A stretch of 64,000 nucleotides of DNA from Bubalus kerabau (GCF_029407905.1 NC_073629.1:53329301-53393300); one strand, 5' to 3'. Shown: positions 9,362 to 18,826, numbered from the stretch's first letter. Numbers and translations are program-made. Notes: a model not told the origin generated them from the sequence alone.

Positions 9362-10788
9362 CAGTTCAGTTCAGTTCAGTTCAGTCTCTCAGTCATGTCT
9401 GACTCTTTGTGACCCCATGAACCATAGCACGCCATGCCTCCCTGTCCATCACCAACTCCCGGAGTTCACTCAGACTCGTGTCCATCGAGTCGGTGATGCC
9501 ATCCAGCCATCTCATCCTCTGTCATCCCCTTCTCCTCCTGCCCCAAATCCCTCCCAGCATCAGAATCTTTTCCAATGAGTCAACTCTTCGCATGAGGTGG
9601 CCAAAGTATTGGAGTTTCAGCTTCAGCATCAGTCCTTCCAATGAACACCCAGGACCGATCTCCTTCAGAATGGACTGGTTGGATCTCCTTGTTGTCCAAG
9701 GGACTCTCAAGAGTCTTCTCCAACACCACAGTTCAAAAGCATCAATTCTTTGGCACTCAGCTTTCTTCACAGTCCAACTCTCACATCCATACATGACCAC
9801 TGGAAAAACCCATAGCCTTGACTAGACAGACCTTTGTTGGCAAAGTAATGTCTCTGCTTTTGAATATGCTATCTAGGTTGGTCATGACTTTCCTTCCAAG
9901 GAGCAAGTGTCTTTTAATTTCATGGCTGCAATCACCATCTGCAGTGATTTTGGAGCCCCCAAAAAATAAAGTCTGACACTGTTTTCCACTGTTTCCCCAT
10001 CTATTTCCCATGAAGTGATGGGACCAGATGCAATGATCTCAGTTTTCTGAATGTTGAGCTTTAAGCCAACTTTTTCACTCTCCACTTTCACTTTCATCAA
10101 GAGGCTTTTGAGTTCCTCTTCACTTTCTGCCATAAGGGTGGTGTCATCTGCATATCTGAGGTTATTGATATTTCTCCCAGCAATCTTGATTCCAGCTTGT
10201 GCTTCTTCCAGCCTAGCATTTCTCATGATGTACTCTGCATAGAATTAAATAAGCAGGGTGACAATATACAGCCTTGACATACTCCTTTTCCTATTTGGAA
10301 CCAGTCTGTTCCATATCCACTTCTAACTGTTACTTCCTGACCTGCATATAGGTTTCTCAAGAGGCAGGTCAGATGGTCTGGTATGCCCATCTCTTGAATT
10401 TTCCACAGTTTATTGTGATCCACACTGTCAATGGCTTTGGCATAGTCAATGAAGCAGAAATAGATGCTTCTCTGGAACTCTCTTGCTTTTTCCATGATCC
10501 AGCAGATGTTGGCAATTTGATCTCTGGTTCCTCTGTCTTTTCTAAAACCAGCTTGAATATCTGGAAGTTAACGGTTCACATATTGCTGAAGCCTGGCTTG
10601 GAGAATTTTGAGCATTTTACTAGCGTGTGAGATGAGTGCAACTGTGCGGTAGTTTGAGCATTCTTTGGCATTGCCTTTCTTTGGGATTGGAATGAAAACT
10701 GACCTTTTCCAGTCCTGTGGCCACTGCTGAGTTTTCCAAATGTGCTGGCATATTGAGTGCAGCACTTTCACAGCATCATCTTTCAGGA
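9362..10788 (-). mobile_element. BovB (RTE-clade) LINE copy 2, 5'-truncated
   Basis: Antisense BovB. Its 3' tail at 9362-9385 consists of CAGTT repeats (complement of the CTGAA-type tail) and its 5' truncation is at 10788, in the segment encoding the reverse transcriptase just before the DDAVK-type codons. The perfect 9-bp repeat TTTACACAT flanks it at 9353-9361 and 10789-10797. Highly similar to copies 1 (5278) and 3 (23328), and in inverted orientation to both. Confidence 0.95.
9395..10788 (-). pseudogene. Decayed BovB reverse transcriptase remnant
   Basis: Minus-strand reverse transcriptase segment. It keeps IPKKGNAKECSNYR (within 10568-10771), FCFIDYAKAID (about 10420-10470) and the catalytic YADD (10143-10154) with the following TTLMAESEEELKSLL block in frame. 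Inactivating changes are a TAA stop directly after the YVNR residues (near 10570), a base lost near 10244 at the TTTAATTCTATG site, and an extra A and extra G near 9975 and 9810. The stop, the Phe-to-Ile change and both single-base gains are identical to copy 1 and absent from copy 3. Confidence 0.9.
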
Positions 10789-10797
10789 TTTACACAT

Positions 10798-10989
10798 AGA
10801 CATTCTCAATGAGTATTCGCTACCACTGCAACTGAGTGCCAGCACTGGGCTAGGAGCTGGGATGCAGTGATAAACAGTACAGATAGTCAAACTAGCAAAT
10901 GCAGGAGGAATGTAGTAGACTAGGTGCTTGAGTGGGAGGAAACTTCAGCATTGCCTGGAAGGCTTCCTAAATACAGATGGCTGGACCCT
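10798..10989. other. Short host stretch
   Basis: Between BovB copy 2 and the MLT1 element. The GAGTATTCGCTACCACTGCAACTGAGTGCCAGCACTGGGC portion resembles L2 3' sequence in antisense, but it is too short to call firmly. Confidence 0.3.
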
Positions 10990-11505
10990 ACTGTATTAGT
11001 TTCCAATTGCTGCTATGACAGATTATCACAAACTTAGTGGTTTGAAACAACTCAAATGTCTTATCTTATAGTTGTGGAATTCAGAAGTCCAAAATGGATC
11101 TGATTGAGTGAAAACCAAGGTTTCGGCAGGGCTGAGTTCCTTTCTGGAGGTTTTTGGGGAGAATAGTTTTCTTCCTAGCTTCTAGAGGCTGTGTACATTC
11201 CCTGGCTGGTGTCCCACTTTCATCTTCAAAGTCAGCACTGGCTGGTCAAGTCTTTCTCATGATGATATCTCTCTGGTTCTGACTCTTCTGTCTCCTTCTT
11301 TCCCATTTAAGGACTCTTGTGATTAAACTGGATCTACCTGGATAGTCCAGCATAACTTCTTTATTGTAAAATCAGATGACGAGAACTCTTAATTCCACCT
11401 GCAGCTTCAATTTCCCTTTGCTATATACTGTCAGACATTCAGAGGTTCCATGGGTTAAAATGTGGACATCTTGGGGGAGGGCCAACGTTCTGCCTACCAC
11501 ACCTA
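10990..11505 (-). repeat. MLT1-type LTR (ERVL-MaLR), antisense
   Basis: Solo LTR remnant of the old MaLR retrovirus-like family. Ends in antisense order: CTGTATTAGTTTCCAATTGC at 10992-11011 (complement of the LTR 3' end), then CACAAACTTAGTGG, AGTCCAAAATGGATCTG, CTTCTAGAGGCTGTG, and GTGGACATCTTGGGGG near 11462 (complement of the LTR start). No internal or coding sequence. Confidence 0.75.
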
Positions 11506-11628
11506 TTCTCGGAGTTTTTGATTCATTAGGTCTACGATGGGGCCTAAGAATTTGCATTTCTAGCAAGTTCTTAGATGATGCTGATGCTGCTGATCCAGGA
11601 GCCACTTTGAGAGTTGTTGGTTTAGTGA
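11506..11628 (-). mobile_element. MER5-type hAT remnant, antisense
   Basis: Reverse orientation relative to the MER5 at 39885. It contains TTTTGATTCATTAGGTC, GGGGCCTAAGAATTTGCATT, and GATGCTGATGCTGCTGATCC, and ends CACTTTGAGAGTTGTTGG. Non-autonomous DNA transposon fossil. Confidence 0.65.
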
Positions 11629-11639
11629 TTCTGGTCACT

Positions 11640-11824
11640 TATATCTTCATCCATTCAACAAGTTTTTTGGATCTCTAACTGTGCCCAGATCTATCCTAGA
11701 TGCTGGTAATGGTGCCTGCAAATAAAAGTAATTTTAAAAGAAAATAGCTCATAATCTAGCAAGGGGGCAAACAATTTCAAAGTGGGATGATATATATATA
11801 TCATATATGATATCATATCATATA

Positions 11825-11857
<33 letters not shown>

Positions 11858-12170
11858 TCTATGGGAGCTATGTGCAAAATGCTAAGCCTTCCCAGAGAAC
11901 AGAGCAACTATCAGGGGCCAGGGTGGGCTTCATAGAGGAGATGACATTCAAACTGGCTATGAAAAAATAAAGATGAGATTTCCAGGAAGTTAAGGAGGGG
12001 AAGATTTTGGCTGGTATTGGGAATATGAAGAAGAGCATGATGTGTTTAGGAAATGGGGGGTAGTTCTCTGTGGGTGGGGTGCACTACAATGGGAGAAGAA
12101 TTGGAGTGACCATATTGAGGAGTATGGTGGGCCTGTTTGAGTTACCTGCCCAGCCCACACCATTTTCATT
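11640..12170 (-). repeat. L2 LINE 3' end, antisense, split by AT microsatellite
   Basis: Antisense L2. It begins TTCATCCATTCAACAAGTTT, continues GATCTATCCTAGATGCTGG and AGCTCATAATCTAGCAAGG, and, after the microsatellite, CATAGAGGAGATGACATTC and AAGAAGAGCATGATGTG. No coding capacity is visible. The part beyond 12000 is uncertain. Confidence 0.55.
11789..11857. repeat. AT-rich microsatellite
   Basis: Imperfect TA/TATG array: TATATATATATC, then ATATGATATCATATCATATATG, a short GTGTGTG, and a run of TA repeats to 11857. Likely length-polymorphic. Confidence 0.9.
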
Positions 12171-12544
12171 GAGAACATTCCTCTCTACAGACCCTCCAAA
12201 GGTGTGAACCTCAGGCTGCCGTGTTTTGTCCACATGACCTTTCTTAACCCATGAGCTAAGTCTATCAGAATTTCTTTCTCATGAATGTATTCTAAGAGAA
12301 TAGGTAGGTAGAAAGTTAGATAGACTTGGATTAAGAGTGCCTGTTTGGGCAGGGGGATAATGTGCATTGAAGAACATGTGGGAGGATAGTAAGGGGATGG
12401 GGGGTGGGTGTCTGCAGGAGTATGGGGGCAGTCACTGAAAGAAGACGAGTTAGTGAAGGCAGTGAGAGGGGAGCCTGCAAACACAGGGCATTGTCCACAA
12501 CAATTCCTCTGACGCCTGACTACTACTTGCCTCACGAATATTTC
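12171..12544. other. Non-repeat stretch
   Basis: No gene recognised. The 116-residue antisense frame at 12185-12535 is Ser/Pro/His-rich low-complexity, without family resemblance. Confidence 0.4.
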
Positions 12545-12765
12545 TTTATTTCTTTGGCTGTTCTTTTTGTTTAATACCTTATTTCTTTAGAGCAGTTTTC
12601 AGGTCACAACACAATCAAGAGGAGATACAGTTCTCATTTACCTCCTGCCCCCACACAAGCATAGCATTTTTATTATCAACATCACTCACCAGAGTGGTGT
12701 ATTTTTACCAAGGATGAACCTACATTGACACTATGATCACCCAAAATCAATCTCTGTCTCATTAT
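12545..12765 (-). mobile_element. L1M-type LINE 3' end, antisense
   Basis: Antisense old L1 3' UTR: TTTAGAGCAGTTTTCAGGTC, CCTCCTGCCCCCACACAAGC, TATTATCAACATCACTCACC, AGAGTGGTGTATTTTTACC, and ATGAACCTACATTGACAC. A second copy of the same segment lies at 45500-45650. Confidence 0.7.
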
Positions 12766-12863
12766 AATAAATCTTCTCTTTTTTTAAATGAAATATGATG
12801 CATTTCTTTCTTTTTTCTTCCCTTTTCTCTTTTTCTTTTTGCAATGAATAATCATTAACTTCC

Positions 12864-13070
12864 TAGGCCTTTCCTGGTGGCTCAGATGGTAAAAACTCTG
12901 CCTGCAGTGCAGAAGACCCAAGTTTGATCCCTGGATTGGGAAGATCTCCTGGAGGAGGGCATGGCAACCTACTCCAGTCATATTGCCTGGAGAATTCCAT
13001 GGACAGAGGAGCCTGGCGGGCTATCGTCCATGGGATTGCAAAGAGTTGGACACGACTGAACAACTAACAC
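12864..13070 (+). mobile_element. Bov-tA SINE
   Basis: Sense Bov-tA. The tRNA-like head is at 12866-12950 (GGTGGCTCAGATGGTAAAAA, GTTTGATCCCTGG), followed by the Bov-A body (GGAGAATTCCATGGACAGAG) and an ACACGACTGAACAACTAAC tail. A near-perfect 11-bp TSD AATCAYTAACT lies near 12849-12859 and 13075-13085 (one mismatch). Confidence 0.85.
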
Positions 13071-13390
13071 TTTCAATCACTAACTAATATGAAGAATTTA
13101 GATTTTATCTTGGCAGAAATGAGCCAGTGGAAGTGTACAAGGCAAAGAAGTAACACAGATTTGTGTTTCAGAAACCTCTCTGGCTGCAAAATGGGTCAAA
13201 GAAGCCAGGGAAAGGCTCTGGCATTGGTCTGGACAGCAGAGGATGAGAGCCTGAACTCAGGCAGCCGTGCTGAGGACGAGAGTGGGCTGTCTGAGGGATA
13301 CTTGGAGCATAGAACTGATGGGTCTTAGTATCTTGAGTCGTAGAACACCAGGGCAGAAAGAGTTTAGGAAAGTCCTCAGTTTCTAACTCT

Positions 13391-13412
13391 AAAAAAAAAA
13401 AAAAAAAAAAAA
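13391..13412. repeat. Poly-A run (22 bp)
   Basis: Uninterrupted A22. No SINE or LINE body that I recognise lies directly upstream on the plus strand. Confidence 0.95.
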
Positions 13413-13460
13413 GTCAATGGAGAAAGTGAGGAGAATCACATTTTGGATGAAAGATATTAA

Positions 13461-13507
13461 GTGAAAGTGAAAGTCACTCAGTCATGTTTGCGACCCCATG
13501 GCTCCAT
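13461..13507 (-). mobile_element. Short Bov-A2 fragment, antisense
   Basis: Only the 3' terminal part remains: GTGAAAGTGAAAGTCACTCA followed by GTCATGTTTGCGACCCCATG. Truncated piece of about 47 bp. Confidence 0.7.
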
Positions 13508-13559
13508 TTTAAACATATGTGTCCTTTGAAGAGCCTGTGACAATATCCAGTAGATATTG

Positions 13560-14060
13560 ACACTTTATTCTTGGGGGTCAACAGATGAATTAGAATAAAG
13601 ATGTATATAGGTGGTATCCACCTGATTGGAGTAGATTCCAAAAACAGTTTAGCGTAAGAAGAAAGAAAGAAGAGTGAGACAACAGAAACGTAGGCAACAC
13701 TAACATTGACAGGCTAGAGGAAGGATGTGAGCGAGCCAAGAAATCTGAGAAAGAAGGGTCAGAGCGGTAGAAGGACAGCTGGGAGAGAGAATTATAGAAG
13801 CTAAGGAAGGAGAGCTTTAAGCAGCAGGGAATGGCCATACAGGTCAAGTTGTGCAGTGAGTTTTAGTAAGCTGAAAGCTGAAAGTAGTCCATAGTATTTG
13901 ATATTTGAGACGTTGATATCTTTAAAGAAAGCAGTTCTATCAAAATGGAGATAGTGGTAATAAGGTGAAGTCATTTTGGTTGAGAAGTGACTGGTTGCTA
14001 AGAAGTAGGCAAAGCAAGTGACAGCTACCCTGTCTAGAAGTTTGACTGTAAAGGAAAAAA
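13560..14060 (-). repeat. Possible L2-derived sequence, antisense
   Basis: Purine-rich stretch with phrasing typical of antisense L2 (GAGAGAATTATAGAAGCTAA, AGTCCATAGTATTTGATATT, GAAGTGACTGGTTGC). Weak assignment. The overlapping minus-strand open frames (13590-14258) are C/T-rich low-complexity products of this strand bias. Confidence 0.3.
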
Positions 14061-14159
14061 CGCATCTGGGAAGTAAAGATGAAGACAAAGTAGACTGATT
14101 GTAAAACTGACCCTCGTTCTCTGTCCCTCCCCAAATCCACACCTTTTGTGATGTGACTG

Positions 14160-14640
14160 TTTGTCTCCTCCAATCAAGAAACAGTCTATTTCCTTGCTTC
14201 TGGGCTGGCCTGTGGTTTGCCCATAAGATGAGGCAGAAGTGGTATTGTGCCGGTTCAAGAGGCCTGTGTACTTCTGCTCTCTCTGTCTTAAAATCTGGCT
14301 GGGCTATCGTGGCTTAAAATCAAACCTGTGCTAATTGGCTGGAGAAATGATCAGTGGCCCAGTCACCAGTTCCCCGTAACTAATAATCTGCTCTTTCCCG
14401 GGCATGTAAGATCATCCTTGACCAGCCTTGCCCCCGTCAGCCCATCCGCTGACTGCACACTCACTGAGGATGTACAGCCAGTGTTTCAGGCCCAGCCAAT
14501 GGCCAGCCTGGTCCAGATCAACAGACTTGCCCAGATGGCTCATCAGCTTGTGAGTGAAAAAAAATGCTTGTTATTTTAAGCCACTGTTTTAGGATGCTTT
14601 GTTACACATCCATAGGTGACTAACCGATTCAAGAGATTAT
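14160..14640 (+). repeat. Ancient LTR-like (MLT/MaLR-type) sequence, class unresolved
   Basis: The end TGCTTGTTATTTTAAGCCAC followed by TTTGTTACACATCCATAGGTGACTAAC matches the pattern at the 3' end of MLT-type LTRs. The rest (CTTCTGGGCTGGCCTGTGG, ACCAGCCTTGCCCCCGTCAG) fits less clearly. No coding sequence. Confidence 0.4.
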
Positions 14641-14837
14641 TGGAAGGTTTTCGTTATCTTGCGTTATCAGGGAGGAGATCTGAGCATATCCGCATACTGT
14701 GGGGAAAAGATAGCCTTAAGATTCAAGGAAGAGGGAGGAAGTAATGAGAAAAGGGGATGTGACCAAAATCTTGGTTGAAAGATTAGCCTGGAACCAGGCA
14801 GAGGGCTTCCTTTGCTTTTAAGAGAAGAAAAAAGAGT

Positions 14838-14975
14838 AAGGAGAACTTTCCTGATGTTTCAGTGGTTAAGACTCTGTGTTCCCAATGCAGGGGGCATGGG
14901 TTTGATCCCTGGTTGGGAAACTAATCCCACATGCCACACAGCGTGGCCAAAAATAAATGAATAAGTTTAAAAATA
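14838..14975 (+). mobile_element. CHR-2-type SINE
   Basis: Sense tRNA-derived SINE: TTTCAGTGGTTAAGACTC (A box region), GGGTTTGATCCCTGGTTGG (B box region), ATGCCACACAGCGTGGCC and an A-rich tail. Same family as 28372, 38690 (-), 50702 (-) and 54788. Confidence 0.8.
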
Positions 14976-15655
14976 AAGTTATGTGTTTCAGGTCCTAGTT
15001 AAAGTTCCAATTTAAACAAACAAAAAAAAAGAAGTAGGGCTGGAGGAGGACGTCCTGGACTGAAATTAAGTGCCTCCCTAGGACTTCAGCCCTAGAATAT
15101 GAGCTGGACAGTTGCTTCTACAGCTGCATCACTGGACATGCTCACATTTGATGTCCAACCAAAAATTAGCACCCCAAACTCATACATTTCCACATCTGTC
15201 AAAGCTAAAAGGGGCGCCTGAGACAGATTGCCTTTCGTTTTCACTGGCGTGTCAAATGCCGCAGTGACAGCAAAGGAATCATCTTCAGTTTGTGTATAAT
15301 GAGGTCTGAAATTTCCGTCTCCACACATTGATCATGAATCTTATTTCACTAGATAAACTGACAGCACGGTCTCAGGTACTTAAACAAAATTTTGAGGGGA
15401 AAAAAAAAAAACCCAACACAACCACCCACATCCATGTTTATTTTTTCCTACCGTCACTTCTATGGTTCAGTTATTTTTTTGTCTAGATGCACTTGTTTCC
15501 AGTTCTGTCTGGATTTCTGAGCCAGCTAAATCACTCCCCAGGCTTAGACATGCACTCCGCTATCTTGAAAGATGATTTGATGCAAAGGCAACTAGTTTAG
15601 GGGGACAGAAGAACTGACTTCTAGTTTTGAGTCTGTGAAGCCACGTAAACTGAGG
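14976..15655. other. Non-repeat stretch with one orphan open frame
   Basis: A 78-codon minus-strand frame at 15092-15328 starts with ATG immediately downstream of an in-frame TGA and ends TAG. It has balanced, non-repetitive composition (MCGDGNF start, VQLIF end) but matches no family I know, and I see no splice or poly-A context. I do not call it a gene. The rest holds nothing recognisable. Confidence 0.35.
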
Positions 15656-15659
15656 TTAT

Positions 15660-15960
15660 CTTAAAAATATATTCCGCCAACAAATATCAATTGAGTACTT
15701 ATCATGTGCCAGGATAGCTTAGTGAAAAAAAAAAAACAAAGACCCCTGCCCTCAGGGAGCTACCTTCTGAAGAAGTCAGACAATGAAAACACACAAAGTA
15801 AACAGGATAATTATGTCATGTCATAGATGGTAAAAAGTGTTATGGAAAAAATTATAGATCAAGTTGGGGAGGGAGCAGGTTGCAAGTCAGGAGAAATCCC
15901 TGAGGAGGTGACTGGAAGGAGGTGAAGGAGCTACTCTGAGGGTATCTAGAGGAAAAATGT
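15660..15960 (-). repeat. L2 LINE 3' end, antisense
   Basis: Antisense L2: CAACAAATATCAATTGAGTA, TATCATGTGCCAGGATAGC, CCCCTGCCCTCAGGGAGC, ATAGATGGTAAAAAGTGTTA, GAGGAGGTGACTGGAAGG. The canonical order supports a single copy. Confidence 0.75.
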
Positions 15961-16002
15961 TCCGAAGTGTGTTTCCTCAGTCTTTTCCTCCACACTCCAT
16001 TT

Positions 16003-16400
16003 GTTTTATAAAAATTAATTTATTTATTTTAATTGGAGACTAATTACTTTACAATATTGTCGTGGTTTTTGCCATACATTGACATGAATCAGCCACGGGT
16101 GTACATGTGTCCCCATCCTGAACCCCCCTCCCACCTCCCTCCCCATCCCATCCCTCAGGGTCGTCCCAGTGCACCAGCCCCAAGCGCCCTGTCTCGTGCA
16201 TCAGACCTGGACTGGCGATCTGTTTCACATATGGTAATATACATGTTTCAGTGCTATTCTCTCAATTCATCCTACCCTCGCCTTCCCCCACAGAGTCCAA
16301 AAGTCTGTTCTTTATCTCTGTGTCTCTTTTGCTGTCTCACATATAGGGTCATCATTACCATCTTTCTAAATTCCGTATATATGTGTTAATATACTGTATT
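16003..16400 (-). mobile_element. Bovine-type L1 3' end, antisense
   Basis: Antisense ruminant L1 3' UTR: AATTGGAGACTAATTACTTT, ATGAATCAGCCACGGGTGTA, GACCTGGACTGGCGATCTG, and CACATATAGGGTCATCATTA, ending TTAATATACTGTATTAG. The 14-bp repeat TCCACACTCCATTT at 15989-16002 and 16651-16664 is its TSD. The right copy was later split by the Bov-A2 at 16412-16648. The open frame on its plus strand (16033-16389) is an antisense shadow. Confidence 0.85.
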
Positions 16401-16411
16401 AGTCCACACTC

Positions 16412-16648
16412 TAGAGAAGGCAATGGCATGGACGGAGGAGCCTGGAGGGCTTCAGTCCATGGGGTCGCTAAGAGTCCAACACGACTGAGCGACTTCACTT
16501 TCAGTTTTCCTTTTTGTGCATTGGAGAAGGAAATGGCAACCCACTCCAGTGTTCTTGCCTGGAGAATCCCAGGGACGGGGGAGCCTGGTGGGCTGCCGTC
16601 TTTGGGGTTGCACAGAGTCGGACACAACTGAAGAGACTTAGCAGCAGC
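16412..16648 (+). mobile_element. Bov-A2 SINE (dimeric)
   Basis: Two Bov-A monomers. The first (16414-16505) is internally shortened. The second (16523-16640) carries GGAGAAGGAAATGGCAACCC and GGAGAATCCCAGGGACGG. The tail is GACTTAGCAGCAGCAG. TSD AGTCCACACTC at 16401-16411 and 16649-16659. Confidence 0.9.
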
Positions 16649-16732
16649 AGTCCACACTCCATTTCTGTTTGCTGGTCTTGGAGAAGGTTTGTGATGCACA
16701 CGACCTTCAGGCCAGTCTTCTATACCATTCCA

Positions 16733-17262
16733 TTTATTTCTTTTTAATTTTTTTTTAATGTTTTAAGTTGGAGGATAATTGCTTTACAATGTTGTGTCAG
16801 TTGCTGCTGTCCAACAACAATGTGAAGCAGCTATATGTATACTTATATTCCCTCCCTCTTGAGCCTCCCTCCCACCCCCATCCCCCATACATTTCTTTGA
16901 ACACCCAACGAATAATCAACTGTTCCCTTTGAGAGAGCCCCATGGGCATTAGGTGTGAGAGCCTATTGCCTTGCATTTACTTGAGGGGCTTCCGTGTAGG
17001 ATTTTCCTGCTGTCCACAGGCTAGATCTGGGATTTTCCTGCCATCCACAGGCTAGATCTGTATTATGTCTAACATCACATAGGTATTTCCTTCCTGCTGG
17101 GCACGGGGCTTTTAAAGCTGGCAGTTCATTCCTGCCCTGCAAATAGGTTCATCAGCACCATTTTACTAGATTCAATGTATATGCATTAATATACAATATT
17201 TGTTTTTCTCTTTCTGACTTACTTCATTCTGTATAACAGGCTCTAAGTTTATACACCTCACA
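16733..17262 (-). mobile_element. Artiodactyl L1 3' region, antisense, with unplaced middle
   Basis: Antisense L1 3' tail at 16733-16905 (GTTGGAGGATAATTGCTTTA, CTTGAGCCTCCCTCCCACCC) and a more 5' L1 part at 17165-17262 (CAATATTTGTTTTTCTCTTT, TGACTTACTTCATTCTG). The middle, 16905-17165, is not recognisable L1 and carries a 31-bp tandem duplication. It meets a sense L1 end head to head near 17262. Confidence 0.6.
16999..17060. repeat. 31-bp direct tandem duplication (2 copies)
   Basis: GGATTTTCCTGC...CACAGGCTAGATCTG occurs at 16999-17029 and again at 17030-17060, differing at two adjacent bases (TG versus CA). Confidence 0.95.
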
Positions 17263-17860
17263 TAGAGAGCAGACTTGGGGATACAGCTGGGGAAGGAGAC
17301 GATGGGATAAATTATGAGAGTAGCATTGAAACATATATGTTCCCATATGTAAAAAGATAGCTGGTGGGAAGTTGCTGTATCACACAGGGCGCTCAATCCA
17401 GTGCTCCGTGACAACCTAGAGTGGTGGGATGTGGCGGGGGATGGGAAGGAAGGTCAACAGGGAAGAGACTTATGTATACTATACTTATGGCTGATACATG
17501 TTATTGTATGCTGCTGCTGCTAAGTCGCTTCAGTCGTGTCCGACTCTGTGCAACCCCATAGACGGCAGCCCACCAGGCTCCCCCGTCCCTGGGATTCTCC
17601 AGGCAAGAACACTGGAGTGGGCTGCCATTTCCTTCTCCAATGCATGAAAGTGAAAAGTGAAAGTGAAGTCGCTCAGTCATGTCCAACTCTTCATGACCCC
17701 ATGGACTGCAGCCCACCAGGCTCCTCCGTCCATGGGACTTTCCAGGCAAGAGTACTGGAGTGGGGTGCCATTGCCTTCTCCAATGTTATTGTATGGCTGA
17801 AACTAACACAACATTGTAAAGCAATTATTCTCCACTTAAAATTTAAAAAGCTGGAAAATG
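17263..17860 (+). mobile_element. Artiodactyl L1 3' end, sense, interrupted by Bov-A2
   Basis: Sense L1 3' UTR: GAGAGCAGACTTGGGGATAC, AGAGTAGCATTGAAACATAT, GGGAAGTTGCTGTATCACAC, then after the SINE CTGAAACTAACACAACATTG and TAAAGCAATTATTCTCCAC. The Bov-A2 at 17511-17782 splits it. Confidence 0.8.
17511..17782 (-). mobile_element. Bov-A2 SINE (dimeric), antisense
   Basis: Full dimer in antisense: CTGCTGCTGCTAAGTCGCTT tail side, two copies of the GGCAAGA-ACTGGAGTGG block (17602 and 17744 regions) and the TGAAAGTGAAAAGTGAAAGT linker. Perfect 13-bp TSD ATGTTATTGTATG at 17498-17510 and 17783-17795. The 148-residue plus-strand frame at 17536-17982 is a SINE/L1 read-through with no biological meaning. 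Confidence 0.95.
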
Positions 17861-17894
17861 TACTAAAAAAAAGAAAATTGACTCTTGATAAGGT

Positions 17895-18112
17895 AACTAC
17901 GATTTCTGACTACCTCTTACGTACCAGGTACTTTAGATTCTTTATTTCCTGGAATCCTTCCAACACCCCTGCCTCCCTCTGAGGTTAGCATTTTCCCATT
18001 TTACAGGAAAGGAATCAGAGTTTAGGAAACTTACTTATGGTTACATGGCTGGTAAGTTCTGTAGCTAGAATTAGGTTCCCAAGTGCATGTTCCTTCCACT
18101 ATACCACACTTT
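17895..18112 (-). repeat. MIR SINE, antisense
   Basis: Antisense MIR: TACCTCTTACGTACCAGGTA, CTGAGGTTAGCATTTTCCCA followed by TTTTACAGGAAAGGAATC, and GGTTACATGGCTGGTAAG. Confidence 0.75.
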
Positions 18113-18189
18113 TTTTCTTCCGAGGTAACTTTAATCTAGCTGGAAAACTTGATGTATATATGAAACATCTATGGAGTCATTTTAAGGCA

Positions 18190-18460
18190 TATAGCATGGT
18201 GATTAAGGGCTTGGACTCTGAAGTCAGAAAGTCTGAGATCGAATTCTAGTTCTGCCACACCATAACTGTGTGATTGTGGGCAAAGTGACTTAACTTTTCT
18301 GAGCGTCTATTTCCTTACTTGTAAAATATGTATGAGTACCCATCCCATCTCATAAAGTTTTGGGTAGGATTCAGTAAAAGTAATTCATATAAAGGCCATG
18401 GCACGGTGTGTCTTGCATAACTGCTGCTCAAACATGTTAACAATCAGTCTCATATATTGT
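18190..18460 (+). repeat. MIR SINE, sense
   Basis: Nearly full-length sense MIR: GCATGGTGATTAAGGGCTTG, GACTCTGAAGTCAGAAAG, TTCTGCCACACCATAACTG, TTTCCTTACTTGTAAAATAT, GGCCATGGCACGGTG, GCTGCTCAAACATG. Confidence 0.85.
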
Positions 18461-18607
18461 TAGTGAATTTTTAAAAAGTATATGTGCCTTTATGTATTAA
18501 GATATCTCTGGAAGGGTCAGCAAGAGGCAAAAGGAATTGGCCATAGATTGCCTCTGAGATGGGGAGCTGACAAAAGACTTAACTTTTCACTCTATTATTT
18601 GTACCCT

Positions 18608-18826
18608 TTGTTGTTGTCGTTGTGTTGGGTTGCTAAGTCATATCTGACTCTTGAGACTACATGGACTATAGCCTGCCAGGCTACTCTGTCCATGGGATTT
18701 CCCAGGCAAGAATACTGGAGTTGGTTGCCATTTCCTTCTCTAGGGAATCTTGCCAACCCAAGGATCGAACCTGAGTCTCCTGAATTAGCAGAAAGATTCT
18801 TTACCACTGAGCCGCCTAGGAAGCCC
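18608..18826 (-). mobile_element. Bov-tA SINE, antisense
   Basis: Antisense Bov-tA: body at 18625-18745, then the tRNA-like head (AAGGATCGAACCTGAGTC, TTCTTTACCACTGAGCC). Perfect 9-bp TSD TTGTACCCT at 18599-18607 and 18827-18835. Confidence 0.9.

Noticed and set aside
10990..11505. Endogenous retrovirus with coding genes
   Set aside because: Only a solo MLT1-type LTR pattern is present. No gag, pol or env sequence was recognised beside it.
12185..12535. 116-codon minus-strand frame
   Set aside because: Low-complexity Ser/Pro/His composition, complement of purine-rich host sequence, no domain.
17536..17982. 148-codon plus-strand frame
   Set aside because: Read-through of an antisense Bov-A2 into L1 3' UTR. 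The SINE part recurs as frames in many other SINE copies in this window.
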